Source of the DNA: Nemertoderma westbladi
Taxonomy: Eukaryota > Xenacoelomorpha > Nemertodermatida > Nemertodermatidae
Reading direction: 5' to 3'
Length of the DNA: 20,320 nt
Assembly: GCA_032718475.1 (NCBI GenBank)
Contig: JAUCBJ010001476.1
Span: 1-20,320, forward strand
Under the pieces are notes generated by a model. The model did no database searches. It was given only the letters and a program-made list of their open reading frames with translations, and was not told the origin of the DNA. Below are positions 8,775 through 18,467 of this stretch, piece after piece. The translations under genes and the position numbers were made by a program. Position 1 is the stretch's first letter; every line of letters begins with the position of its first letter.

Positions 8775-9355
8775 GATATACGACACCGGATTGGATGGTC
8801 TTAACTACCAACACCGAGTATTTTATATTTCTCTTTCTCATGATCGGCCTTTACGGTAAGGTGTTTCGTGTGGCCCACGCGCAACAGAAAAAAATCTCGC
8901 GGGAGACTGTAGCCGTTCATTTCAACAACGCAGCCCCTGCTGCACCGATGATGCAACAGAACAAAAGAAAGAAATCTCTGTTCCGCTCTAGAAACAGTGA
9001 GGCCGCACCTCACGTTGGTGATGTTAACATGAACAAAGAAATCAAACTCTTAAAGGGTTACTTAATGATAGTAGGAACCTTCATCATCACCTTTCTACCT
9101 GGTACGATCAGCGATATTCTGGAAGTGTCACAAACCGTACAGATTACCGAGACGTTCATGCAGATCAACATACTGCTGTGGAACCTGAATTCTCTTCTAA
9201 ATCCGGCCGTCTACGCTTACTCCCAAAAAACATTCAAGAGAGCCTTCGAGAAAATCCTCAAGGATATCTTCTGCAAGTGTCGTGCGGAGAGCGAGGCACA
9301 GGCCGCCCATCGAAATGAAAGGATGTATAGTAGAACATTAGACACCAACGTTTGA
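8775..9355 (+). CDS. Terminal exon of a class A (rhodopsin-like) GPCR
   Basis: This exon codes for about 192 residues up to a TGA at 9353-9355. In order: TM5 (EYFIFLFLMIGLYGKVFRV), with a tyrosine at the 5.58-like position; a basic intracellular loop 3 of about 60 residues (KRKKSLFRSR); TM6 (YLMIVGTFIITFLPG); TM7 with WNLNSLLNPAVY, the NPxxY motif; helix 8 (SQKTFKRAFEKIL); and FCKC, a likely palmitoylation site. The tail is about 37 residues. TM6 has TFLP where most aminergic receptors have CWxP. The TM5 end and TM7 look amine-receptor-like, but the ligand cannot be assigned. The exon starts in phase 1. TM1-TM4 must lie on upstream exons outside the window or have been lost. No frameshift or stop occurs, which argues against a pseudogene. 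Confidence 0.88.
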
Positions 9356-9734
9356 TGTTATATATATTGAAAGGACTATTATTACTCTTAAAACATCAGC
9401 ATATTATGTGTTTTATAGGGGAGTAATATCGTTTCCCCCACCTATCAATCTATATATCTTCAGCGCAGATATTCCAACTTCCTGTTCGATTTAATAGACT
9501 CAAGGGAGATGAATAGGCTTAAATGAATCGGCCTACCAATATGTGATAATTAATTGCGGGCCACCGTAAGGGCAACTTTTTTTAAACACAATTTTATAAT
9601 ATTGGAACTTTGATAACAAAATTTAAAAGATAAGGTAAATTTATTTTCCGGAAAATAAAAAGTGCCCGGAAAGTTTAAAGGTTGATCGAAATTAAAAACT
9701 ACTTCGATTTCAGGAATTTTTTTTTCTTTTCAGA
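9356..9734 (+). other. 3' UTR and downstream of the GPCR
   Basis: AT-rich sequence follows the receptor stop, with no coding signal. It contains an AATAAA at 9654-9659, described separately, and ends with TTTTTTTTCTTTTCAG, a splice-acceptor-like pyrimidine tract. Confidence 0.55.
9654..9659 (+). terminator. Possible polyadenylation signal for the GPCR
   Basis: This AATAAA lies about 300 bp after the receptor stop, on the same strand. The hexamer is common in AT-rich DNA, so this is only a positional candidate. Confidence 0.35.
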
Positions 9735-9942
9735 ATATTATTTTTTCAAATATCAATTCATGGAAAGTCGCAATGATAACGAGGCCATCCAATTCCCACA
9801 CCCATACGCTACTATAAGCTCCAGTTACTGGAAGAATGATAAAGAAACCGGGCGCATGTGGTTCCGCAGTCAGGAACATATTTTTTATATTTTCGTCAGT
9901 CTCTTCTTTATTATGATGGACAGAAAATGTTTTTTTAAATAA
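9735..9942 (+). CDS. Doubtful exon, hypothetical
   Basis: A textbook-like acceptor (long T tract, then CTTTTCAG ending at 9734) precedes an open frame. The segment 9761-9874 is clearly richer in GC than its surroundings and reads MESRNDNEAIQFPHPY... from an ATG at 9761. After it the frame becomes AT-rich and hydrophobic (HIFYIFVSLFFIMM) before a stop at 9940. No domain is recognised and no consensus donor is evident. It could be a first coding exon with a leader, a relic of a duplicated gene, or chance. Confidence 0.25.
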
Positions 9943-12592
9943 TTTTAATAAACGTGTTTAATTAATCAATAAAAATTTATTCAAGCTATGAATTAATTTC
10001 TGGATATGTTTTTCTGATACCAAAATAAAGATTTCCAAAGATATGTGAACGTGAATGGTGAGAAATAACTGATATTTTTGAAAATACGTAATTATGTTTC
10101 ACATAAAAAATCAAATCAAATCAATTATTATTAGTAACAAATTCATAACGTTTCATTGATTCGCAATTTAGTTGTTTCATCATTGGTTTGCCGCTAATTA
10201 AACCAGCATTAAGTTGTCATCGTTACAGGATTACTATATTAATTGTGCGCGTTATCAATATGTCTATGTTACATTATTGATGTCAGCCTGTATAATTGCC
10301 TTTTGTTTGTACACTGTCTGTTTTGGACAGCATCTGATATATTATTTATAACTAGACTTAGAATCATTAAAAAACTAAGCTTTACAATAGCAATAGGCAG
10401 CACGTTAAATAACAAACAACACAAAAAAAACGATGTAGGCCTAATATGGTGTATATTATATAGCGCTGTTCTGTTTTTGTATGTATGTAGGGCTTACAGT
10501 ATATTAATTAGGTTAGCTTTTAGTGGGTTATTAGCCTGTAGCTAGTAATCGTCCTGTAGGCTTACTGTTGTAGGCAGGACTATTTCTTAAAATCGCAACA
10601 GTCGTTGCCCGTTCATATTATTACGTCCACATTATCATTAAGAATGTAAAGAAATTATTAAAAAAATATATAATGAAACAAAATAAAGCATACAATACAA
10701 TATGGTTACAGATAGAGATCTATTCTGATCGATAGGTTTGGTTGTACATAAAATTGGACGGGGTGGCAGAAGTAAAGTAGTATTTGCCGTGGGATGCCTG
10801 TGAGATAGTACTTAATACCTAAAGTAAAATTACTTAATATCCGTTATCCTGTTGCTCTACAGTATTAGCAATTTCTTATTAGAGTCCCTTGAAACTTTTT
10901 CACATCAATCTCCTATCTTCGAGAAAGTAAAAATTAAAAAAAATTAGTTCACGTTCTCAATTTTTTTACATTCGAATAATGATTTCTCTCGAGCTTTTTA
11001 TTGTTTTGTTTGAAAGAGTAAAGTAAGAGTTGAGTCTCAAATTTTAGGATCTGGATCCCGAGTAAAAAATGTAGAACAAATGATTCTGCTACTCGTACCG
11101 GTAGGCCTACTGATATTTCCGGCATATAGTCAAAATACTGTTTTGGCATAGCGGTTTGTGTGGTGCTAACTATTGAACCACCAGTGCATTATATAGAGTA
11201 GAGATAGTCTGGGAAGTAATGGGTGGTCTACCTGCCGCGGATGTACCCGTACGAACAAAGATCCCATGCTACAGTAAGTGTCGTAAAGTTCCTAAGTTCT
11301 CACCCACCGTATAAAGCATTGTTACCCGCCGCATAAAGTGCTAAAGCATGTTCTACCTACAACTATAGTTACGTATTATTTCCATTTTTCAAATAACCAT
11401 CGTTCAATGACATTCAATTATAAACTAAAATTAATTGTAATAAAACTGCATATTACCTCTCTCTACCTGATTTCAATAATATACTATTGGTCGGAAGCTA
11501 AAAAGTAAGTTATATATTGGTATACTTTGCTCCCGGCTGCCCGGTATAAAGGACTAATTACTAATTTATCGAGTCGCATTATTTATAATTAGAATGCGGC
11601 TTCCGGCTTCCGGCGAAATTCACTTCAGTGAGTCAGTGGAATAAATTCATAAATAAATAATAAAATTAAAACAGTCAGGTAGGGAAATAAAATATAATAA
11701 TATTTGATTGCGATGATGTTCGAGTAGGTTAGGCTACCGTAGGTGCTTCGCGTTTGTACATTTATTATTATAACGTAAAATATACAAAATAGCAACAAAA
11801 TATGTAATAAAAAATCGCAATATATTTAACACCGGAGCAGTTCATTAATAAGCCGCTTTGGACGTTTTAGTTGCGATCGCTAGGTGAGTCCGAGAATAAA
11901 AAGAGATTGAATTTAGCGCTAAGAATACTAAAACTGATACTAAGTTAAGTTTACAGTGTGAATGATTATCAAAACATTAATCACTATGTTATAATTTCAA
12001 CTATCTGTACAGTGTACAGTATACAGTATAAATATATTCGACAAACACCAGGCAGATTGAAGTAGATTGCTTCTTGAATCTTGGTGGATAGGCCTACTCT
12101 GAAATAGGGCAAATTGTCGATTTTCAACTGTCGGTCTCGTTTAGTTTACCCAAATTCCACTCGCTTTGCTAGTGAAATAAACAAACTGGGATTTAAATAC
12201 AAATACTTTGGTCGTAATATAATAAACAATTTAACATATTTAATTATTATTGTTAAAAATCATGTTATATTTATGCTGCAGCCCTAAGTGTAAAATATCT
12301 GTTAGATTAATGAATTAGTTCGCTTCTTTAGTTAAATAATTATTTGATATAGAAAATATAAACTGTATAGGGTAAATAATGGATCAATTAATTTGGTACC
12401 ATAATGGTGACTTACTGTTACTATTAGTGGCGAATGGCAATCCCAACCTGATGAAATATATCATGAAATGTCTTTTAATTCCAATTGCTTTAAATTATAG
12501 GCCTGCAGTAGTAAAGTAGATAGGGTTAAATGACAGTTTTAGTTGAGATAAAGCCATCCCTAACTTAGTCTAAATCGTGAACAAATTACCAA
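9943..12592. other. AT-rich non-coding DNA
   Basis: This is 2.6 kb without a supportable gene. It includes TAGGCCTA octamers at 10436, 11102 and 12089, low-complexity A/T patches (for example 11640-11670), and a short imperfect tandem at about 11305-11345 (ACCCACCGTATAAAGCA / ACCCGCCGCATAAAGTG). A 100-codon frame at 10243-10545 has no recognisable content and ordinary AT-rich composition. Confidence 0.6.
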
Positions 12593-12891
12593 CGTTCGTG
12601 GGGCGACGCGCAGCACGCGAACTTGAGCAAGTTCGCAACAGGTTCGATTTGATCTGGAGTCAAAGGTGCGAGAGGTATGTGCCCGTAACTTTCAAAAATA
12701 TTGGAACTTTTTCTCTACTATGCCCATACAAAATTTGGTTGAAAATGGTTAAAATCTTCAAAAGTTATTTACCAATGAATTTTTCAGTACAGACGGACAG
12801 ACATACAAACAGACGGACGTGAAATTTTACCCTATTTACAAATTATAATTGTGCGCTAAGGCTCGCCCTGACTGCGTGGCTAGCCCCACAT
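12593..12891 (+). mobile_element. Small TIR-like non-autonomous element (family A, copy 2)
   Basis: This 299-bp unit starts CGTTCGTGGGGCGACGCGCA. Read inward from its other end on the opposite strand it starts ATGTGGGGCTAGCCACGCAG, so the ends are imperfect inverted repeats sharing GTGGGGC and CGCAG. It has a perfect 8-bp-arm hairpin at 12617-12636 (GCGAACTT gagc AAGTTCGC) and a GACGGACAGACA-type run at about 12792-12815. The ordered blocks shared with 551-1026 show that it is dispersed. No convincing target duplication was seen. MITE is the best guess; a SINE cannot be excluded. Confidence 0.65.
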
Positions 12892-14574
12892 GGTACTAAA
12901 TACTGCATGTTTGAGACTGATACAGTATCATAAAATGGAAGGAAGGTACTCAGTGTGCCAAAGTACAGTAATTAGACAATTTAGTCTTACAGTAGAACAT
13001 AATAGGTTTATGTATCTATGATTAACTATGATTAATTTTGATTCCGTTGTATGTAATGCAAGTTATTATAAAGATCACAATTTAATAATATAAACCTTAG
13101 TTTGCCTTAACTGTTTAACCAGCAGAATTTACTGTTTTTTAATGTATTGGTGTAAAACTGCTGCAAATATCTACTTAGATAATTTATGATACAATAGGCG
13201 CTTTCTTTTCGAATTGATTCTTTTAAAATGGCGGTCTCCACCATTAAACTAAAAGTTACTATTATGCAGCAACTTTGTTTAGCGTTATATAAGTTTATGC
13301 CTTCGTATTTTCCAGATTAAATTGATGGCGTCTGTTGTGTTATAGAGCAATCTAATGCAGATTATAGATACTGTCATATTATAATGCGTATATTATTCAT
13401 AATAATAATAAACTTAATTTAGCGAAACATTTTAGTTATTATAAATGTTTTAACATTATTATATTATTACAGATATCATGTGAAACATTACTTCTCTCCT
13501 TCCATTACTTTCTCTCATTACTTCTTTCTTAAAAACGCAACCATACTGTAGTAAGCATAACACTCCATTACTCTCTAAAACATAAATGTTCTGTTCTATT
13601 GACTTTAGTTTATTGTTTTGGTTAGAACATCATGCCACGTGCGTCGCCTGCTCCTTTGATAATTTAACATTGACATATCTTAATTGATAATTTAGCCCCC
13701 CCCCCCCCCCCCCTTTTTTTTTTCTATCATTTCGAACGGTTGGTGAACAGTACAAATTTTACGGATAACTTTATATCTTTAACATCCTACGGAAACTGTG
13801 TTTGAGAAAAATTCAATGTTTTTTTTACATGTACTACATTAGGCTAGGCCTACGTCATTTGATCGACGTACACTAATTCCAGAAACCCAGTTGATTTTTC
13901 ACTCACAAAGTGTCAAAATGTATGTTATATTATAACTTGAAATGTACAAACGTATTAATAGTGGGGCCAACTGGGAAAAATTGATTTTACAAACCACCGT
14001 TTTAGGAATAAATATTGGACTTTATTCCTACATAAACTAGGTTGAAAGATTATTTTCTTCAAACATATACTTATAATACTATTCACCAGCTATCTGTGAT
14101 CGCTCAGCAGTCGCATTTCGTTGTATTTCTGGAATATAGACATACTGGTTCATAACCATGAAACGTCTAATGAAAAATGAAAACCAACAGTTATTTTTCT
14201 TATTTACCCCTTGTTGAATAATTAACAATATCTCTCACCATCACCTGATGGTTGTTTAGCTTTACTTCAATCTATAATTCATATATTTAATCCAGTTCTT
14301 TAACTATTTCACTATTTTTGGTATATGAACTTGAAAGGTTTAGTCTCCAGAAAACATTATTATTTTTATATTAAGTTCCTATAAATAGTGGATAAAAGCA
14401 GGGGCATCATATGAATCGAATTTAAAATTTTCTACCGCAAATTGAACATTTCAGGTTTAGATCTGATTCCATTACACCATGACACGTAATAAACAGTTAG
14501 TATAATTTTCTGGCTGACCCCTCCCTAAGTATGGCCCCTACACTAATGGGACCATCTTAATAAAGATGGTATGA
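12892..14574. other. AT-rich non-coding DNA
   Basis: No gene is supported. A C17 run followed by T10 lies at 13697-13723. A TAGGCCTA lies at 13845-13852. A small hairpin (ACCATCTT/AAGATGGT) lies just before the LINE relic, at about 14551-14571. Confidence 0.6.
13697..13723. repeat. C17-T10 tract
   Basis: Seventeen C are followed directly by ten T, an extended pyrimidine tract in AT-rich DNA. No polypyrimidine-dependent exon follows it. Confidence 0.93.
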
Positions 14575-15120
14575 TGGTAACACCCCCTAATGACTGGCAC
14601 AAGAAGTAGAGGAAATCCTGCAAAATACTAGACATTGCTGATGACTTAGAGCTACTGTCAGAATCACTAGATGGAGCCCAAAGGCACCTCTGCCCATTAG
14701 AGCATGTTTCCTCTAGTGTTGGTCTATTGCCAAGAAGACCAAAATTATGGCAGCTAACCTTGACAGCCGTCAATAAATGTCTGATCGTAGGGGCATTACC
14801 TCTACTGTATGGCTTCTTAAGCATGTGGATTACTTCTGCTACTTGGGATCATGGATCCGAAAGTCTGTTGAATACCTTCGTAAAAGTAAGGGGGCGGCAT
14901 TGAATAGACTGTTTAGGAATTAGTCCCATATAAAAAACGGAATTTCAAGGTTATATTATTTAGGGCAGCAGTAGAACAAGTGCTGTTATAGGTTGCTGAT
15001 TTCTAACTCAGGAGGATGCCAAATCTCTGGGTGGCACTTATATTAGATGCTACGCTGGGTTCATTATGGGTGATACGCAGTTGTGGCGGCGCAATTTTTA
15101 TCGACAAGCCGGCACAGCAT
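14575..15120 (+). pseudogene. LINE reverse transcriptase relic
   Basis: Pieces of a non-LTR reverse transcriptase are readable on the plus strand in shifting frames. RSRGNPAKY (14602-14628) is followed by DIADDLELLSESLDGAQ from 14631, where IADD matches the FADD or YADD catalytic box. VDYFCYLGSWI (14825-14857) matches the usual YLGSWI segment. GAALNRLF and HIKNGISRL (to about 14955) lead into LFRAAVEQVLL in another frame, matching the common LFxAxVESVLLYG block. A degraded GGTYIR and similar scraps continue to about 15060, and the end is vague. At least three frameshifts and several stops make it non-functional. The clade is not assignable from this fragment. The minus-strand frame at 14543-14824 is its shadow. 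Confidence 0.82.
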
Positions 15121-15971
15121 TCTTAATATATATGTTATATACATCAGGCCGGTAGAAGTACTGTAGCAGTAGTAGTACCAACGGTGACAAACTGATACCA
15201 AACTTCCAAATCATGAGATTTTATGAAATTTGAAACTGAGATAGTCTCACCTCCCTGCTCTCTCCTCCTTACTGTGTGAGAAAGAATTTTCGGATTAAAG
15301 AATTAAAAGTGTCGCCGTTGATACTGTATTACACCATAATACATCATGCGCCTGCAATATTGGAACGGCCATATCTCAGCTGTTTCACAATGCGGATTCG
15401 ACCCCGCAATTCACACGTCTTGCGTGAATATTTTATCTTAAACACGTATTGTAAGTCTGTTAGTAAATCAAATGTGGAATATGTTTGTCGAACGGGTTGT
15501 ACAGTACAGTATGTTAACTTTTCGAAGGTCTTAGAAATATAACCCCTGCGAAACTGGGTTGAAATTGGTCAATAAAGACTTTATTAAAACGATTCCTATT
15601 TTCGGCAAATAAGAAATAAACGTCCATTTTCTTATAAACATTGGGAGAGACTGCTGTATTGCACGTTTACACTAGTCACAGTCGGCAAAATAGTAATACT
15701 GTAATAGAATACATAATTTTTTAATTATTGCATTCTCAGTATTTATCACGACTGATGTGTCACAGCTAGATAAAATTTATAACGTTACAATATACATTCA
15801 GCCCCAGTACCATTGTATTTATACAATATATTCATGTATAATATATATATATACTGTATATACAGTACGTAGATAATATGTAAAGTATGAGAATTGGTAC
15901 AAAAAGTGAAGTAAAGGAAAATACGTTATAATAAAATATTATTAAATCGATAATTTAATATTATTTGTCAA
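15121..15971. other. Non-coding DNA between LINE relic and calmodulin-like exon
   Basis: A frame at 15276-15542 has no recognisable domain. A TA-dinucleotide-rich patch lies at about 15838-15868. The stretch nearest the exon would be its 3' UTR (minus strand). Confidence 0.55.
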
Positions 15972-16149
15972 TTAAATTGCAAACATATGTGTAACAAATT
16001 CCGAGTATCTTATACCCCCATCATCATTAACTTCAGCAACTCTTAGGAACTCGTCCATTTCTTCATCTGTAAACCCCTCGCACATATTGCTAAGTAAATT
16101 ACGCATGACCTTAGCTTCAACATAGCCCGTGTCCATTTTATCGAAAACT
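15972..16149 (-). CDS. Terminal exon of a calmodulin-like EF-hand protein
   Basis: Minus-strand translation aligns without gaps to the C-terminal lobe of calmodulin. RVFDKMDTGYVEAK corresponds to RVFDKDGNGYISAAE, GFTDEEMDEFLRVAEV to KLTDEEVDEMIREADI, and NDDGGIRYSEFV to DGDGQVNYEEFV. It ends HMFAI and a stop at 15972-15974, where calmodulin itself ends. The 3' splice site is probably TTTGCTTTTAG, giving an exon start at 16149; an alternative CAG would start it at 16179, adding SIKYKSFAF. EF-hand 3 lacks the acidic residues at loop positions 3 and 12 (D-K-M-D-T-G...V), so it probably does not bind calcium. EF-hand 4 keeps N3, D5, G6 and E12 but has E at position 1. The frame is intact. Earlier exons, expected at higher coordinates, were not found. 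Confidence 0.82.
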
Positions 16150-16764
16150 CTAAAAGCAAATGATTTATACTTAATCGAACTGTATTATAGTGAATAATGT
16201 CGCAACGAATATAAATAAATGCACAAAGCGAATAATCTCATGAAACAATACAAAGTAAAACACAGAATTACCTACATTTTACGACCTCTTAGTTAGCAAA
16301 CACGCTGTAAAGGGGGGGGGGGGGGGGGGGGGTGGGGGTAGGAGGGTAGAGGGGGATGGGAGACAATATTTACAGATGGCCCATAAGTATTATAATCATG
16401 TAAATTGATAATGTACATTATAGTGTTGTTATTTGTGGTCAATCATAAATAAACAGAAGCAAACGCACGTGATTGACGGATTAAAAGTGAGGGCATGTTG
16501 AATGTCAAATTTGAAGGGGTCTGAACTTGAATTTCATTTAGTAGTAGCCCTTTCGCACATTGTTTCAGAAAGTTTCACCTTTTTTGCATTACGTCGAAAT
16601 TATTTGACTTAATTGAGCCCGTATGAGAATATACTGTATTACAGTTAATAGAGTCACGCCATGGAATTTCGATATCTAGAAGAACACTGCTGGTTACTCA
16701 AACATGTCCAGAGTTCATATTATGTTATAATGACGAATGCACAAAACATAGAGGAAGGTTGTAA
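16150..16764. other. Non-coding DNA, probably intron of the calmodulin-like gene
   Basis: This is AT-rich except for a G21 run at 16312-16332 followed by further G-rich sequence to about 16361. No exon is visible. Confidence 0.5.
16312..16361. repeat. G21 run and G-rich extension
   Basis: Twenty-one G are followed by TGGGGGTAGGAGGGTAGAGGGGG. With several GGG blocks beyond the run, this is the best G-quadruplex candidate in the window. Confidence 0.9.
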
Positions 16765-16965
16765 TCACAAAAGCAAACAGTCGGCCGAAGCCGGCGGCGA
16801 GCCAAACTCTACTCTTTCGATAGCTGCTACCCGAAGGTACTGAGGGGTGGGCGCTACTCCTATCCAAATTTGGCCTTTTTGCCAGTAATTGAACTGTCAT
16901 CAATTTATCGACCCCAAGGGATGAAATGAAAGGCTGAGAGGTCAATAAGCGGGTCTCGAACCTGC

Positions 16966-16974
16966 AACCTATTG
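16966..16974. repeat. Target-site duplication of the inner SINE (left copy)
   Basis: AACCTATTG at 16966-16974 is repeated exactly at 17132-17140, flanking the inner SINE. Nine bases is typical of LINE-mediated insertion. Confidence 0.85.
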
Positions 16975-17131
16975 ATTTATTATTGGTATTTTGGGTGAAT
17001 GAGAGGTTTTCATATTATTATAACTTTTTGTTAGGCACAGCTACGCAAAGTCGGCAATGACGTGCAGGTGGGATCGAACTGGTGACCTCCGGGTTTGAAG
17101 TCTGACGCTCTAACCATTCAGCTAGCGGCTA
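16975..17131 (-). mobile_element. Inner tRNA-derived SINE (157 bp)
   Basis: On the minus strand it begins AGCCGCTAGCTGAATGGTTA, with an A box TAGCTGAATGG and a B box AGTTCGATCCC (17080-17070) at tRNA-like spacing. About 80 bp of unrelated body and an AT-rich 3' tail (AATACCAATAATAAAT) follow. The anticodon arm does not form a clean stem, so it is a tRNA-derived retroposon, not a tRNA gene. It is flanked by perfect AACCTATTG duplications and interrupts the head of the outer SINE. Confidence 0.82.
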
Positions 17132-17140
17132 AACCTATTG
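17132..17140. repeat. Target-site duplication of the inner SINE (right copy)
   Basis: This is the second copy of AACCTATTG, inside the tRNA-like head of the outer SINE. Confidence 0.85.
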
Positions 17141-17180
17141 CTTGTAAGCACGGCGCTCTATAGAATGAGCTAGCCACGAC

Positions 17181-18111
17181 TTTATTTTTTATAAAAGGTT
17201 GGTAAAGACTGATTCAAAGGATAGTAATGAATATAAGAAATAAATTTCTTTGTGTCGAGAAATGTGATGAAAAACTTGAAGTTAATACCTTGTCTCAATG
17301 ATAAATGATGTTTGATTATTATGATAAATTATAAGTGGCATGTTATTATAACCAAAACAATAAACCAAAGACAACAGCACAGGTTACAGTTTCATTTTGG
17401 GAATAAACAGCTGACAGTAATTAATTTTGATAAGAAAACAAATTTTCGTATTTCGAATTGTACTAGGCCTATGTATATTAGCCATGTAATTTGCCAAAGT
17501 ATATATGTTAACAGATCATTCAACTTTTGCACTATATTATATTGAACTTAATTAAATAAATAACTGCCCCCAGGGAAGGTTAATCAACTCTGCTGTAATA
17601 TTTATGATGTGGTGGAGGGTTAGATTTATTCTTAAGTTAATTATTTACATAGAGGGTATTAAATCGATTTTATGTAATTTATTATCATGAGTAAATAATT
17701 AATTGTTCTCTTACTTAATATATTATTGGTTAATAAAATATTAATAACATTATCAAACAAATTTTTCTTTTATATCGAACAATAAGAATAATTAATATTT
17801 GTATTTCGTATCAAAATAATAATTTTTGTAAGCTTTTTTAAGTTTGAATAATCAAATAATTTATTCAGATAAAAGTTTTATATACAGGGAAATGTTTACC
17901 ATAATTATTGCAAAATAAAATTGCGTCAATAGACCCCCCCCCCCCCCCCCGCCCCACCCTGACTCAGCCCTGTCTCCGAATTATAACCTTATAGTGCGCA
18001 GTGATATATTTTATAAATAAATCTATTCTACGAAACTTTTACTCGTTTTGACGTTTTGAAAAACTCAATGGCCCAAAAATTACCAAATATATATTTTTTA
18101 TTATATTTCGC
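17181..18111. other. AT-rich non-coding DNA
   Basis: This is strongly AT-rich, with a TAGGCCTA at 17464-17471 and a C17 run at 17934-17950 followed by GCCCCACCCT. No coding signal is present; the frame at 17312-17545 has no recognisable content. Confidence 0.6.
17934..17950. repeat. Poly-C tract (17 C)
   Basis: Seventeen C are followed by a C-rich decamer. It is the complementary-strand counterpart of the G runs elsewhere. Confidence 0.93.
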
Positions 18112-18467
18112 TAGTAGTATATGGGCCATGGTTAAATTATCCAATAATAAATTCCATGGTCATACATCAGATGGCGTTTAAATTATAATTTAATTTATAT
18201 ACATAACTATAACTATAAAATTGTGGTAGCTAAGGGGCCACATTGTAGCTTCTGGGCCATAGTGAATATATTCTTAGTCCCATTTAGGCCTTCTAGTAGC
18301 ATAAAGGCCACGTAAATAATATATGTAGCCCCAGGGCCAATTTGCAGCAATTGGGCCGCCAAATTTCAGAATGGCCTTTGATAAAATAGGCCACTTGGTA
18401 GCGAATAGGCCTGAAAAATATATTTCCTGAATGCGAATGGGCCACTGGAGTTATACATATGGCCCGC
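18112..18467 (+). repeat. Degenerate 19-bp-period array centred on GGCC
   Basis: GGCC occurs at 18124, 18236, 18255, 18287, 18306, 18335, 18354, 18373, 18389, 18408, 18440 and 18461 in AT-rich DNA. Five of the ten gaps from 18236 onward are exactly 19 bp; the others range from 16 to 32. Aligning on GGCC gives units such as TTGTAGCTTCTGGGCCATA, TAGTAGCATAAAGGCCACG, TTGCAGCAATTGGGCCGCC and TGGTAGCGAATAGGCCTGA, with an approximate consensus TNGTAGCNAATRGGCCAYN. The 18112 unit (TAGTAGTATATGGGCCATG) is an outlier set apart by AT-rich sequence. Longer gaps look like AT-rich insertions between units. No coding potential is evident. Confidence 0.8.

Larger units (their letters stand above)
16765..17180 (-). 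mobile_element. Outer tRNA-derived SINE, split by a nested SINE
   Basis: Read on the minus strand from 17180, the tRNA-like head has an A-box region (TAGCTCATTCTATAGAGCG, 17172-17154). It is interrupted at 17131, and resumes at 16974 with a perfect B box GGTTCGAGACC (16962-16952). A body with CATCCCTTGGGGTCGATAAA and GGCCAAATTTGG follows. Removing the 157-bp insert and one 9-bp duplicate restores normal A-to-B box spacing. The body phrase around GGGGTCGATAAA resembles a segment I recall from widespread invertebrate SINE2-type families. The far end is uncertain: GC-rich sequence continues to about 16765. No target duplication was found for this outer unit. Confidence 0.72.

Noticed and set aside
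12446-12468. CTGATGA ... GAAA resembling a hammerhead ribozyme core
   Set aside because: The bases between cannot form a proper stem II (no G-C closing pair), and no flanking stems I/III were found.
12577-12822. An 81-codon plus-strand frame
   Set aside because: It lies almost wholly inside the small repeated element and has no protein-like features.
15276-15542. An 88-codon frame that might be a gene
   Set aside because: No domain, no splice context and no composition shift support it.
17062-17180. Two functional tRNA genes on the minus strand
   Set aside because: A and B boxes are present, but acceptor and anticodon stems do not close. The nested arrangement with a 9-bp duplication shows SINEs.
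18112-18467. CRISPR-like array
   Set aside because: The units are degenerate with short irregular gaps, not identical repeats with unique spacers, and the context is eukaryotic.
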